A stretch of DNA of 64,000 nt from V1-33 sp964523105 (GTDB lineage Bacteria; Verrucomicrobiota; Verrucomicrobiia; Verrucomicrobiales; V1-33): the NCBI GenBank assembly GCA_964523105.1, contig CAZFZN010000016.1:87076-151075 (forward strand), given 5' to 3'. This document shows, piece by piece, positions 55,625 to 64,000 of this stretch. A model generated the notes under the pieces. It was not told the origin of the DNA, made no database searches, and saw only the letters and a list, made by a program, of their open reading frames with translations. Within the stretch, counting starts at the first letter, position 1, and the number at the start of each line of letters is the position of its first letter. Both the position numbers and the translations under genes were made by a program.

Positions 55625-58600
55625 ATGTCCTCTTCAAGTTCCTCCGGCCCGTTCTACGGCACCACTCCCATCTGCCTTTGCTGCTGCGATGATTGTTATT
55701 CCGGCATGGGCGGAATTGATAAAGGTCTGACTGACAACCCGGTGCGCGCCTTTGACGGCATTCCTGTCGTTATGGTGGAGGGCATTTCCGGGCGCGGACT
55801 GAATATCCCCTTCGGGCTGGAGATGGCATGGGGGCCGACTGGCGGTGCGGGGATCGTCGGTGCCGGCTGGTCGCTGCATGATCTGGCGGGGCTGGATCTT
55901 TCCGAGGCTCCCGGAATCATCCGCTACGCACCTGGGCCGAATCAAATCGAGGTCTTTGTGGAGGAAACGACGAACGTCTGGAAAGGGGCCTATTATGTGC
56001 GCAGCACGCTGGTGCTCAGTGGCGGCGTTTATACGATGACCATGCCGGACGGCAGCCAGCGGACTTTTGACACCGTTGACGCAAGCACCGCCCGACTGTC
56101 CGGCATCCGCTCTGCGGGGGGAGACGAACTGGCAGTGGACTATGATGAAATCACTGAGAACCTCGACGAGGTGACTGGCACCGGAATTCTCTACAAGTTC
56201 GTATGGAATGCCGGCGGTCGCATTGAATCCATCACGCAGTCCATCAATGGGGTCGAAGTCCGCCGCACGTTTCTCACTTACTGGACCGGCAGCCCGGTGA
56301 ATTTGCAGTCGGTGACCAACGAAGAGTCGCCGGACGACGGTGACACATGGCTGGTGGCTGAAAAGACTTTCTTTACGTACCTCGGGGAAGCCAACAGCGG
56401 CCTGCTCAAGCATGTGCTGCGCGACGCTTCGCTCAGGCGCATGGTGTCTGCGGGCATCAACATGGAAACCCCCGAAGAGATTGCGGCGATCACTGAGGAG
56501 CAGTATGATGCCTATGCCGATGAAAAGTTCACCTGGGACGGCATCAAGGTGCAGACGGAGGCCACGCACGGCGGGCAATATCTCTGGCAGTTTGAGTATG
56601 GCACGAGTGAAGATACCAGTGGGGAAGTAAATGTCTGGACGAACAGCACCGCGGTGACGCGTCCCGACGGCTCGGTGGAGACCTTATTCTTCAATCAGGC
56701 CGGCAGCGTGCTGCTGCGGCAGGTGGAGAAGGATGGCCAGAAGTGGTGGCCGGTCTGCCAGCAGTTCGATGACCGGATGCGGGTCATCAAAGTGATCTCC
56801 GCGGCGGCGATTCTCGAAGTGGACCCCGACCCCTTAGCTCCGGAGGATTTGATTACTCTCAAAGCGGGCACGGGCCTCATCCGCGGCTTTTCCTACGACG
56901 ACGATGCCGGTCAGGTTTTCGAGGAGTGGGTCCAGGAGGGATCGGAAGGCCCTATGGTTCTGCTGCGCGAGAAAGGATACGAACCTCCACGGACGGTCGG
57001 CAGTTTTCCGCCCATTTACATGGTTACGTCCGAGAAGGTTTATCTGAACGCCACTGATTTTGCGGAAACGACCTTCGCCTACGCATGGTACACGGATCAG
57101 TTCCAGATGCTCAGCCGCACCACCACGCTGCCGGAGGTGCCGGTGGATCAGAACGGCACCGGTGATGATGAGGTGACCATCGTGGAAACCTTCGATGCGC
57201 AGGGCTTCCCCGACGCCCGCACGGATCAGGCTGGCGTGGTCACTGACTTTGTTTTTGATCCCGTCACCGGCGGGATGACGCAGAAGATCGAGGATGACGG
57301 CGGACTGGATCTGACCACCGACTACGAACTGGACGACGAAGGGCGCACCATCCTGGAAAAAGGCCCGGTGCATGAGATTGACCTCGCCGGCACACCCACC
57401 ACCATCCGCCGGGCCGTGTGGACGTATTACCGCGACCCGCAGCAGGAGCGCATCACCTTCCCCGGCTACATCATTATCGGCGAGAGCGATGCGGAACTCA
57501 GCAGCCACTGCGTCGGGCCGGTCACCATCGAGCGCGGTTTCGTCGCGCCCGACCTGCCGGACGGCACTTCGTTCAGCGATACCATCGCCGCCAAGTGGGA
57601 GCTGGAGCGACTGCCGCTGCCGGATGAGGTCTATCCGCAGGAAACGTGGACGCGCTGGCAGCGCCGGCATTACAGCCAGGGCGGCGAGCTGATCGACGAG
57701 CGGGTCTATCATCTCATCCCGGCGAGCGGCGAGGGCGTGAAGGACACGAACTACGCGGAGACCGCCTACGCGCGCGACAGTGCGGGCCGCGTGGACCGCG
57801 TGACGACGCCCGGCGGCACCATTGAGCAGACGGTTTTCAACACCATGGGCTGGCCCGTCTCTCAGCTTGTCGGGACCGCGCCGGGGAATATGGTGACGAC
57901 CGTGGAGAACGAGTACGACGACAACGACGACGAAGGCGACGGGCTGCTGACCAAATCCACCCGCCCGGTGGACGGCAGTCCGGGCGGCGATCGCGTCACC
58001 ACTTTCACCTACGACTGGCGGCAGCGGCCGGAGACAGTTAGTACCGTCGTGGACGTGTCCAGCGGCGAGGCCACGCTCATTACCGAAAACACCTACGACA
58101 ATCGCAGCCTCGTCACGGAAGTCCGCGAGTATCGCACCGCCACCGGCGTGATTGGCAATCTCCTCGGCCAGACCTTCAACTTCTTCGATCCGCTCGGACG
58201 GCTCTACCGCACCTTCCGCTACAAAGTGGACAACGCCATCAGCAGCAGCCCCACCGATTACCTTGAAGACAACACATGGTATGACCCCGTGGGCCGCGTG
58301 TCCGTGCAGTGGCCCGCCGGCAGCCAGGCCTTTCAGGCCCTGACCTACGATGCCGTGGGCCGGGTCACACATGCCTACACGGCCTACGAGCCGGGCTGGA
58401 CCAGCAGTTCCTCCTCCAGCGGCTACGGCAATGCGCCGAACGTGGACGAATCCATCGTCATGGAGCAGCGGGACATGGAGTATGACGATGCCGGCAATGT
58501 CACCAGCACCGTGCTGCGCCAGCGCTATGACGATGCCACGGAAACCGGCCCCCTCGGCGACCACAACTCGGTGCCCGAAGCCCGCGTCAGTTGGCTGGCG

Positions 58601-61303
58601 AGCTATCCGGATGCCCTCGGGCGCACCGTGGCCACGGCCAATTACGGCACCAGAGGCAACACCGACGATATATGGGAACGCCCGGCCACCGTCCCCGCCG
58701 GCACCGACGACATCCTGGTGAGCCTCACCGCGTTCAACCCTGCCGGCGAGCCGTATCTCACCACCGATCCCATGCTGGCGCAGACCACCCGCACCTGGGA
58801 CGCCGCGGGCCGGCTCATCGAGGAAATCCAGGGCCGCGTCCCCGGGCGCGACATGCCGGCCATGGACCGCATCACCCGCTACACCTACAACTCCGACGGC
58901 AACCTCACCGTCCTCACCGCGCTCAACAACAACGGCGAGGAACAGAAAACTCAGTGGGTCTATGGCGTCACCGTCGCCGGCGGCTCCGCACTGTGCAGCA
59001 ACCTGCTCGTCTCGCAGAAAATCTATCCCGACAGCCAGGGCGGCACCGACCTCGTCAGCTACACTTACAACCGCGCCGGCCAGGTCACCGCCATGACCGA
59101 TCAAGCCGGACTAGTCCACAGCTACACCTACGACCAGCTCGGCCGCCAGACCGACGACGAAGTCACCCACTGGGGCAGCTCCGCCGCGGACCGCACCATC
59201 AAGAAACTCACCACCGCCTACGACGTCCGCGGGCTGGTCGTCTCCGCCATCAGCTACGACGACTCGGAAACCGCCCGAAGCACCGTCACTTTTGCGCACA
59301 ACGGCTGGCGGCAACTGACTTCGGAATCCCAGGGCCACACCGGCGGCACTTCCCGCAACATCCTCTACGGCTATGCCTCCGGCGCTGCCAATACCATCCG
59401 CCGCCAGTCGCTCACCTATCCCAGCGGACAAACTGCGCCCCCCGAACTCAATTATCTCTATACTGCCGACAATGCCGATGCGCTGAGTCGCGTCAGTGCG
59501 ATTAGGGATGGAAGTACCGGCATCATATTTTACAAATATGTGGGGCTCAGTCTCCCCGTATGGATCGAATACCTTGTGCCGGAGGTTCGTATGCTGCTTG
59601 GGGCATCGGGCGACAATTATGCCGGTCTGGACCGTTTTGGGCGCCCCGTGGACATTCAGTGGGCAAAGGCAGGGGTCACCCCTCGCTTGGTGCGCGCCCG
59701 CTACGGCTATGACCGCAGCAGCAACCGCCAGTGGCGCCGCGATGAGGCCGCCCATGATGACGATGTCACCACCGAAGACCAGTGGTACGAATACGACGGC
59801 CTCTATCAGGTCCGCGGGTTCCAGCGCGGCGATCTCGTCGGCACTTATCCGAACTACTCCGGCATCACCCCGGTGGATCAGAATCAGGCATGGAACTACG
59901 ACGCCATGGGCAACTGGCTCGGCTTCACCAACGATGCCACCAGCCAGACCCGCCAGTTCAACAAGGTCAACGAAATCACCGGCATCGCCGGCCCCTCCGG
60001 CGTCATCACCCCGCAGTATGACCCGACGGGAAACATGACCGTCATGCCCAAAGTGGACGATTGGGACACCGGCCAGACTCTTACCTGGGATGCTTGGAAC
60101 CGCCTCGTCAAAGTCTCCGAAGGCACCACCACCGTCGCCGAATACACCTACGACGCCCTCTTCCGCCGCATAACCAAAACCTCCGGCGGAGCCACCCGCC
60201 GCTTCTACTACAACGACCAGTGGCAAATCCTCGAAGAATACGTGGACAGCGGAACGAACCCGCAAGCCCGCTACTGGTACGGCATCCGAGATATTAACGA
60301 CATCGTCCGCCGCCAGCGCTACTCATCAGGCACCACTCTACAGGACGACCTCTACGCCCTGCGCGAAACCATGAACGTCGCCGCCCTAGTCAACGCCAGC
60401 GGAACCGTCCAGCAGCGCATGGCCTACGACGCCTTCGGCACCACCCGCTTCATGGAAGCCGACTGGGATCCCTTCACCGACGCCGCCGCCTGGCCGATGC
60501 TCTTCCACGGGCATTACCGCGACGCAGAAACGGGGCTTTACCAAATGAGGTTCAGATACTACCACCCCGCTCTCGGTGTGTGGCTCAGCAGGGATCCGAT
60601 TGAGGAGAAGGGCGGAATCCACTTGATGAATAGTCATCGGAATAGCACGATCAACTCGAATGATTTGTTTGGGCTAATTGATACAGACTGGTCTCCGGGG
60701 AGTAAGCTGACGAGCGAACAGATCGAAAACTCACAAGTTAAGTACGTGGACACAGAATTCAACGGATACGTCCTACCTAGAATCGAAGCATCAGTCTATA
60801 TAAAGCAAAATCTCAACGATCCTAGGTGCTGTTATGAGCTACTTGCGGACATTTCAGTAAAGTACGTCAACAGCGTCTGGCTTACGGGAATTGGTCCCAA
60901 AGAAAGAACAGCGGCTGCTCCCACAATTTTTGTTAACTCGTTGCTTCGTGATATAGCATACAGAGACTATGTAATTGAGCATGAACAGATGCACATTGCG
61001 TCTCTGCAAAGGAAGCTGACAAAGTTAAAACGAATGCTCAACGATATGGGGCGGGCTTGTTTTGCAACAAGAGAACAAGCTGACGAAGGTAAGAAGTTCT
61101 GGCAGTCATTTCTTGATCTTGCCCTGTGGGCAATCGAGCTGTCTGAGAATTACCACTTTCAATTTGGCGATTTCGGAACGCCTCGTGACACGCAGGGCTA
61201 TAAACCAAACCCGAATACATTAGGATTTGAACCCCCTTCATCATCAACATTTAGAAAATATGCAGATATGCCCAACCCATTCGAGTGGCGCGATGTTCGC
61301 TAG
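55625..61303 (+). CDS. Rhs/YD-repeat protein with C-terminal HEQMH metallopeptidase-like tip
   Basis: An 1892-aa polymorphic-toxin-type protein. It starts with a Ser-rich and Cys-rich segment (MSSSSSSGPFYG, ICLCCCDDC) without a signal peptide. YD repeats fill most of the chain, as in Rhs shells that encapsulate the toxin. The conserved core is RYYHPALGVWLSRDPIEE near 1645-1662. The tip (about 1670-1892) is encoded by AT-richer DNA and has HEQMH at 1786-1790 in YVIEHEQMHIASLQ, a zinc-protease signature. An overlapping downstream gene may be the immunity protein. No secretion apparatus gene is nearby. Confidence 0.88.
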   Translation: MSSSSSSGPFYGTTPICLCCCDDCYSGMGGIDKGLTDNPVRAFDGIPVVMVEGISGRGLNIPFGLEMAWGPTGGAGIVGAGWSLHDLAGLDLSEAPGIIRYAPGPNQIEVFVEETTNVWKGAYYVRSTLVLSGGVYTMTMPDGSQRTFDTVDASTARLSGIRSAGGDELAVDYDEITENLDEVTGTGILYKFVWNAGGRIESITQSINGVEVRRTFLTYWTGSPVNLQSVTNEESPDDGDTWLVAEKTFFTYLGEANSGLLKHVLRDASLRRMVSAGINMETPEEIAAITEEQYDAYADEKFTWDGIKVQTEATHGGQYLWQFEYGTSEDTSGEVNVWTNSTAVTRPDGSVETLFFNQAGSVLLRQVEKDGQKWWPVCQQFDDRMRVIKVISAAAILEVDPDPLAPEDLITLKAGTGLIRGFSYDDDAGQVFEEWVQEGSEGPMVLLREKGYEPPRTVGSFPPIYMVTSEKVYLNATDFAETTFAYAWYTDQFQMLSRTTTLPEVPVDQNGTGDDEVTIVETFDAQGFPDARTDQAGVVTDFVFDPVTGGMTQKIEDDGGLDLTTDYELDDEGRTILEKGPVHEIDLAGTPTTIRRAVWTYYRDPQQERITFPGYIIIGESDAELSSHCVGPVTIERGFVAPDLPDGTSFSDTIAAKWELERLPLPDEVYPQETWTRWQRRHYSQGGELIDERVYHLIPASGEGVKDTNYAETAYARDSAGRVDRVTTPGGTIEQTVFNTMGWPVSQLVGTAPGNMVTTVENEYDDNDDEGDGLLTKSTRPVDGSPGGDRVTTFTYDWRQRPETVSTVVDVSSGEATLITENTYDNRSLVTEVREYRTATGVIGNLLGQTFNFFDPLGRLYRTFRYKVDNAISSSPTDYLEDNTWYDPVGRVSVQWPAGSQAFQALTYDAVGRVTHAYTAYEPGWTSSSSSSGYGNAPNVDESIVMEQRDMEYDDAGNVTSTVLRQRYDDATETGPLGDHNSVPEARVSWLASYPDALGRTVATANYGTRGNTDDIWERPATVPAGTDDILVSLTAFNPAGEPYLTTDPMLAQTTRTWDAAGRLIEEIQGRVPGRDMPAMDRITRYTYNSDGNLTVLTALNNNGEEQKTQWVYGVTVAGGSALCSNLLVSQKIYPDSQGGTDLVSYTYNRAGQVTAMTDQAGLVHSYTYDQLGRQTDDEVTHWGSSAADRTIKKLTTAYDVRGLVVSAISYDDSETARSTVTFAHNGWRQLTSESQGHTGGTSRNILYGYASGAANTIRRQSLTYPSGQTAPPELNYLYTADNADALSRVSAIRDGSTGIIFYKYVGLSLPVWIEYLVPEVRMLLGASGDNYAGLDRFGRPVDIQWAKAGVTPRLVRARYGYDRSSNRQWRRDEAAHDDDVTTEDQWYEYDGLYQVRGFQRGDLVGTYPNYSGITPVDQNQAWNYDAMGNWLGFTNDATSQTRQFNKVNEITGIAGPSGVITPQYDPTGNMTVMPKVDDWDTGQTLTWDAWNRLVKVSEGTTTVAEYTYDALFRRITKTSGGATRRFYYNDQWQILEEYVDSGTNPQARYWYGIRDINDIVRRQRYSSGTTLQDDLYALRETMNVAALVNASGTVQQRMAYDAFGTTRFMEADWDPFTDAAAWPMLFHGHYRDAETGLYQMRFRYYHPALGVWLSRDPIEEKGGIHLMNSHRNSTINSNDLFGLIDTDWSPGSKLTSEQIENSQVKYVDTEFNGYVLPRIEASVYIKQNLNDPRCCYELLADISVKYVNSVWLTGIGPKERTAAAPTIFVNSLLRDIAYRDYVIEHEQMHIASLQRKLTKLKRMLNDMGRACFATREQADEGKKFWQSFLDLALWAIELSENYHFQFGDFGTPRDTQGYKPNPNTLGFEPPSSSTFRKYADMPNPFEWRDVR

Positions 61304-61943
61304 CCGGCGTCAGTTTATACGGGCTGGATGCAGCATCGCATCAGTCGCAACAGGTATTAAATGCGTAGCTGACACAAGCACGCGTGGTCTTCAGAAGCCG
61401 ACTATCTTAAGTGAAGCACTATTATGGTTGACTGAAAAATCTCAAGAACACGCCGGCCTCATTAAGAATGCTGGTTTAATATCTTACATTGAATCGATTA
61501 GTTCATTCACAAAAGGCTCTGAACTGGAGAATCAACTTATTTCAATAAGTAAGGATAAACGTAACTTTTCATTTAGTTTAGTCTGTCCGTTGCATAATAA
61601 GCAGTTTAGCAATTCTCGGATGCTATCAATTCGCAAGCTGTTTATAAATATTGGCGCTTGGCCATATTACGCAATTGAAGAAGTCCGTGCCTTTCCTAAG
61701 TATCTCGAAGAAGTGTGGTCCCAGCTTAAGTCGCTCAAGGTGGATGCACCTGCTCCCTTAGTCGGTTTCGGAAATTTTCAAAAGGAGTTCGCCGAAGACC
61801 ACCCAATTTTAGGTGTGATGCACTCCGATGCCGTCTACATTGGCGGCTGGGGACGCGGAGAGAGCGAGCGCACAATCGGTGAGATTCTAGCAGGAATTCA
61901 TGAACGACTTACGATGTGCCCTAATCGGCCAGCACTGCATTAG
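61293..61943 (+). CDS. Candidate immunity/accessory protein of the Rhs toxin, Tat-type leader
   Basis: A 216-aa protein whose ATG lies 11 bp inside the Rhs gene end, so translation is coupled. The N-terminus MFASRRQFIRAGCSIASVAT has a twin Arg and a hydrophobic stretch like a Tat leader. The rest (ENQLISISKDKRNFSFSLVC, SIRKLFINIGAWPYYAIEEV, HSDAVYIGGWGRGESERTIG) matches nothing I recognise. Low GC like the toxin tip, so the two probably arrived together. Position argues for immunity; an exported immunity protein would imply a toxin acting outside the cytoplasm. Confidence 0.6.
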   Translation: MFASRRQFIRAGCSIASVATGIKCVADTSTRGLQKPTILSEALLWLTEKSQEHAGLIKNAGLISYIESISSFTKGSELENQLISISKDKRNFSFSLVCPLHNKQFSNSRMLSIRKLFINIGAWPYYAIEEVRAFPKYLEEVWSQLKSLKVDAPAPLVGFGNFQKEFAEDHPILGVMHSDAVYIGGWGRGESERTIGEILAGIHERLTMCPNRPALH

Positions 61944-61996
61944 GAAATGACGAATTGGGGCCGGTGTGAGAAATTTGACAAACGATCTGAATTCAC

Positions 61997-62953
61997 ATGC
62001 CCCGTCCCGCCAAAATCATCCTGCAAAACAGCCAGGCCCCCGGTGACATCCTGATGCTCACGGCGGCGGTGCGGGATTTGCACCGGTGCCATCCGGGGAA
62101 ATACCTCACAGACGTGCGCACGCCCAACCCGGACCTGTGGCGGCACAATCCTTACATCACGCCGTTGAGCGATGAAGACGCCACGGCGGAGCGGCTGCAC
62201 TGCCATTACCCGCTCATCCACCGCAGCAACAAGGAGCCGGTGCATTTCCTGCATGGCTTCACCCAATACATAGGCGAGCGGCTGGGCCTGCGCATCACCC
62301 CCACGGCCTTCAAGGGCGACATCCACCTGACCAAAGAGGAAAAGGCGGAGGAACCGCTGGTGCATCGCCTCACCGGGGACACCAGCCCCTACTGGATCAT
62401 CGTGGCGGGCGGGAAGTTCGACTTCACCATCAAGTGGTGGCCCACGGAACGGTATCAGGCCGTGGTGGATCATTTCAAAGGACGCGTGCGTTTCGTCCAG
62501 GACGGCCTGCTGGAGCACCACCACCCGCCGCTGCGCGACGTGATTGATCTCCGCGGCCAGGTGCCGCTGCGGGAGCTGGTGAAAATGATGCACCACGCCG
62601 CCGGGGTCATCTGCCCCGTGACCATGCACATGCACCTCTGCGCCGCCGTGGAAACCCCCAAAGGCCGCCCGCCGCTGCGCCCCTGCGTGGTCGTGGCCGG
62701 CGGTCGCGAGCCGCCGCACTGGGAAGCCTATCCCGGCCACCGCTTCCTGCATACCATCGGCCAACTGCGCTGCTGCCAGCACGGCGGCTGCTGGCGCTCC
62801 CGCGTGAAGCCACTGGGCGACGGCAGTCGCAAAGACCAGCCCGGCGACCTCTGCGTGGATGTGGTCAATGACCTGCCCCACTGCATGGACCTCGTGACGC
62901 CGGAGGATGTGATCCGGGAGGTGGAAAAGTTTCTCCCGCTGTGGAAGCTGTGA
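61997..62953 (+). CDS. Glycosyltransferase family 9-like (heptosyltransferase type)
   Basis: A 318-aa protein with the GT9 layout: N-terminal ILQNSQAPGDILMLTAAVRD (GD.L motif), middle PYWIIVAGGKFDFTIKWWPT, and FVQDGLLEHHHPPLRDVIDL, then the nucleotide-sugar part VKMMHHAAGVICPVTMHMHL (substitute for the usual G.DSG.xH). The end is rich in Cys (LRCCQHGGCWRS, CVDVVNDLPHCMD). It is high GC again, unlike the immunity gene, and stands 37 bp before the next glycosyltransferase gene. Acceptor and donor unknown; LPS or surface glycan is likely. Confidence 0.78.
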   Translation: MPRPAKIILQNSQAPGDILMLTAAVRDLHRCHPGKYLTDVRTPNPDLWRHNPYITPLSDEDATAERLHCHYPLIHRSNKEPVHFLHGFTQYIGERLGLRITPTAFKGDIHLTKEEKAEEPLVHRLTGDTSPYWIIVAGGKFDFTIKWWPTERYQAVVDHFKGRVRFVQDGLLEHHHPPLRDVIDLRGQVPLRELVKMMHHAAGVICPVTMHMHLCAAVETPKGRPPLRPCVVVAGGREPPHWEAYPGHRFLHTIGQLRCCQHGGCWRSRVKPLGDGSRKDQPGDLCVDVVNDLPHCMDLVTPEDVIREVEKFLPLWKL

Positions 62954-62990
62954 ACAGGTTCTGCAAACGACAAGAGTAACATTTGGCGAT

Positions 62991-64000
62991 ATGCGCAGTT
63001 TTGTCATCGGTTTGGAACGCGCCCCTCGGAGACGTGCGCAGTTTTTTGCCAACGCGGCCCGCTGTGGATGGGAGGCAGAGATATTTCCTGCGATTGACTG
63101 GCGCGACCTGCGGATATGCCCGATAGAGAGCGGAGCCCTGGTCAGTCATCTGCGCCGGCCGGAGGTCAATATTACCGGGATGCCTCTACCCGGAGAAGCG
63201 CTTACCCTGAAGGCGGGGCATTACGCCTGCGCCCTCTCTCACATGGCGCTGTGGCGGAAAATGCTCGCCGAGGGTGATGAGTTGATCTGCATTTTTGAAG
63301 ATGATGCAGTGATTCGCCGCCCGTGGGCGGCAGAGGAGATTCCTGTTGATGCGGACTTTGTTTTCCTGTGTGACGGCGTTCATTCACTGCGACCGCAAGG
63401 TATCAGACTGCACAGCACACAATACAGGCAATGGCGGGCGCGCACCCCTTTTGCTCCGCTGGTGCCGGGCTGTGGCACGGTGGCCTATCTTATCACCCGC
63501 GGCGGAGCAGAAAGGGGCCTCCGGCTCATGCAGCCCATGTTCCTCCCCATTGATCTTCAAATTATGGCCTGCGGCCACGGGACAGCTGCTGCGGGTCATC
63601 CGATGGCCCGGAAACGCTTGCCCGGCCTGCCAGAATGTAAGATCTACGCAGCCACGACACCTTATACCGTCCACAAGGATGGCGGAATGAGTTATGTGAA
63701 GGAAGGCGCGTCTCCCGCAACGGTGCAAGCCGTTGGCGCCTCCGCATCGGCTAACCAGCCACCAGGTTCCGGCGCAAATCGAGGGGTAGCACCGATCTCG
63801 TCGGTAACCGGGAAGCCGCACGCCCCGTTGATCAAAGCCCCCGCCGCACAGGTCGGAAGGGTTGTTGTTGGACTTGGAACCGGCCGTTGCGGCACACAGA
63901 GCTTCGCAATGCTCATGGCCCGACAACCAGAAGTGAACTGCTCGCACCATGAACGGATCCACCTCCCCTGGCTGGGCTCTCATGACCCTGTGTGGCTGGA
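62991..64000 (+). CDS. GT25-like glycosyltransferase joined to sulfotransferase-like domain (3' end outside window)
   Basis: An open frame of at least 336 codons from ATG 62991 to the window edge with no stop. The first ~210 residues are GT25-like (LPS galactosyltransferase type): FVIGLERAPRRRAQFFANAA, KAGHYACALSHMALWRKML and the FEDD motif (102-105). A Ser/Pro/Ala-rich linker (about 240-288) leads to VVVGLGTGRCGTQSFAMLMA (from 291), which matches the PAPS-binding P-loop of bacterial sulfotransferases (GxGRCGT). So one chain may both transfer a sugar and sulfate. The remainder is beyond the window. Confidence 0.75.
   Translation, partial: MRSFVIGLERAPRRRAQFFANAARCGWEAEIFPAIDWRDLRICPIESGALVSHLRRPEVNITGMPLPGEALTLKAGHYACALSHMALWRKMLAEGDELICIFEDDAVIRRPWAAEEIPVDADFVFLCDGVHSLRPQGIRLHSTQYRQWRARTPFAPLVPGCGTVAYLITRGGAERGLRLMQPMFLPIDLQIMACGHGTAAAGHPMARKRLPGLPECKIYAATTPYTVHKDGGMSYVKEGASPATVQAVGASASANQPPGSGANRGVAPISSVTGKPHAPLIKAPAAQVGRVVVGLGTGRCGTQSFAMLMARQPEVNCSHHERIHLPWLGSHDPVWL

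Noticed and set aside
56834..59104. 756-codon open frame on the - strand
   Set aside because: Antisense to the Rhs gene, reflecting its repetitive GC-rich codons.

Overview
The window looks like one chromosome segment of a verrucomicrobial (PVC superphylum) bacterium. The evidence is high GC with NCG-rich codons, a PVC-type beta-propeller/HEAT/CxxCH protein, secreted FG-GAP, sialidase, SMP-30 and GDSL proteins, a membrane-tethered ECF sigma factor, a long Bacteroidetes/Verrucomicrobia-type PurF, Rhs proteins with Ser-rich starts, and arrays of the heptamer GATGTTC. The genus cannot be fixed from sequence alone. A run of 100 Ns (10512-10611) lies inside the heptamer array, so spacing there is unknown.

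Layout. 1-9.4 kb: core-like genes (alkaline-phosphatase-fold protein, AmgK-like sugar kinase coupled to a CHASE2-like membrane protein, an orphan Vsr endonuclease, a D,D-carboxypeptidase lipoprotein, an HELTH metallopeptidase-like protein, PurF, RsmE). 9.4-18.5 kb: DUF2891 protein, a four-helix-bundle gene between inverted heptamer arrays, FG-GAP protein, Tat-exported SOD, a lone SdhA, a ribbon-helix-helix/membrane-protein pair, and a Uma2 remnant. 18.5-29.4 kb: SNF2 helicase, Spx/ArsC-like protein, PurH, a class A PBP with a degenerate transpeptidase site, GDSL hydrolase, metallophosphoesterase. 29.4-36.5 kb: a truncated copy of the PVC dehydrogenase-like gene, an esterase, the ECF sigma factor, and the intact dehydrogenase-like gene. 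36.5-41.6 kb: a REP-associated transposase between inverted REP copies, MntR, a gluconolactonase-like protein, a rhomboid-like pseudoprotease and a sialidase.

Accessory island, from 41.7 kb. It starts at tRNA-Glu(UUC). A ~54 bp sequence touching the tRNA 3' end recurs at 51243, each time beside the 3' end of a serine-recombinase gene (a remnant at 41868, a longer copy at 51635). A further 317 bp is identical at both places. I read this as two tandem integrated elements. The first holds transposase debris and then a lower-GC, co-directional cluster (44.2-50.2 kb): an unrecognised protein, a structured hairpin region, an unrecognised 350-aa protein, a radical-SAM-like protein with an altered cysteine motif, and an oligopeptide ABC transporter (binding protein plus two permeases) with no ATPase gene. 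An IS5-type element follows directly. This cluster is the best candidate for an undescribed system. The second element carries a MITE-like sequence with perfect 34 bp inverted ends, the recombinase, IS630 debris and an AraC-type regulator.

55.6-64 kb: a large Rhs protein whose AT-richer C-terminal tip has an HEQMH zinc-protease motif, an overlapping Tat-signal-bearing protein that may be its immunity partner, a GT9-like glycosyltransferase, and an incomplete ORF joining a GT25-like domain to a sulfotransferase-like P-loop.
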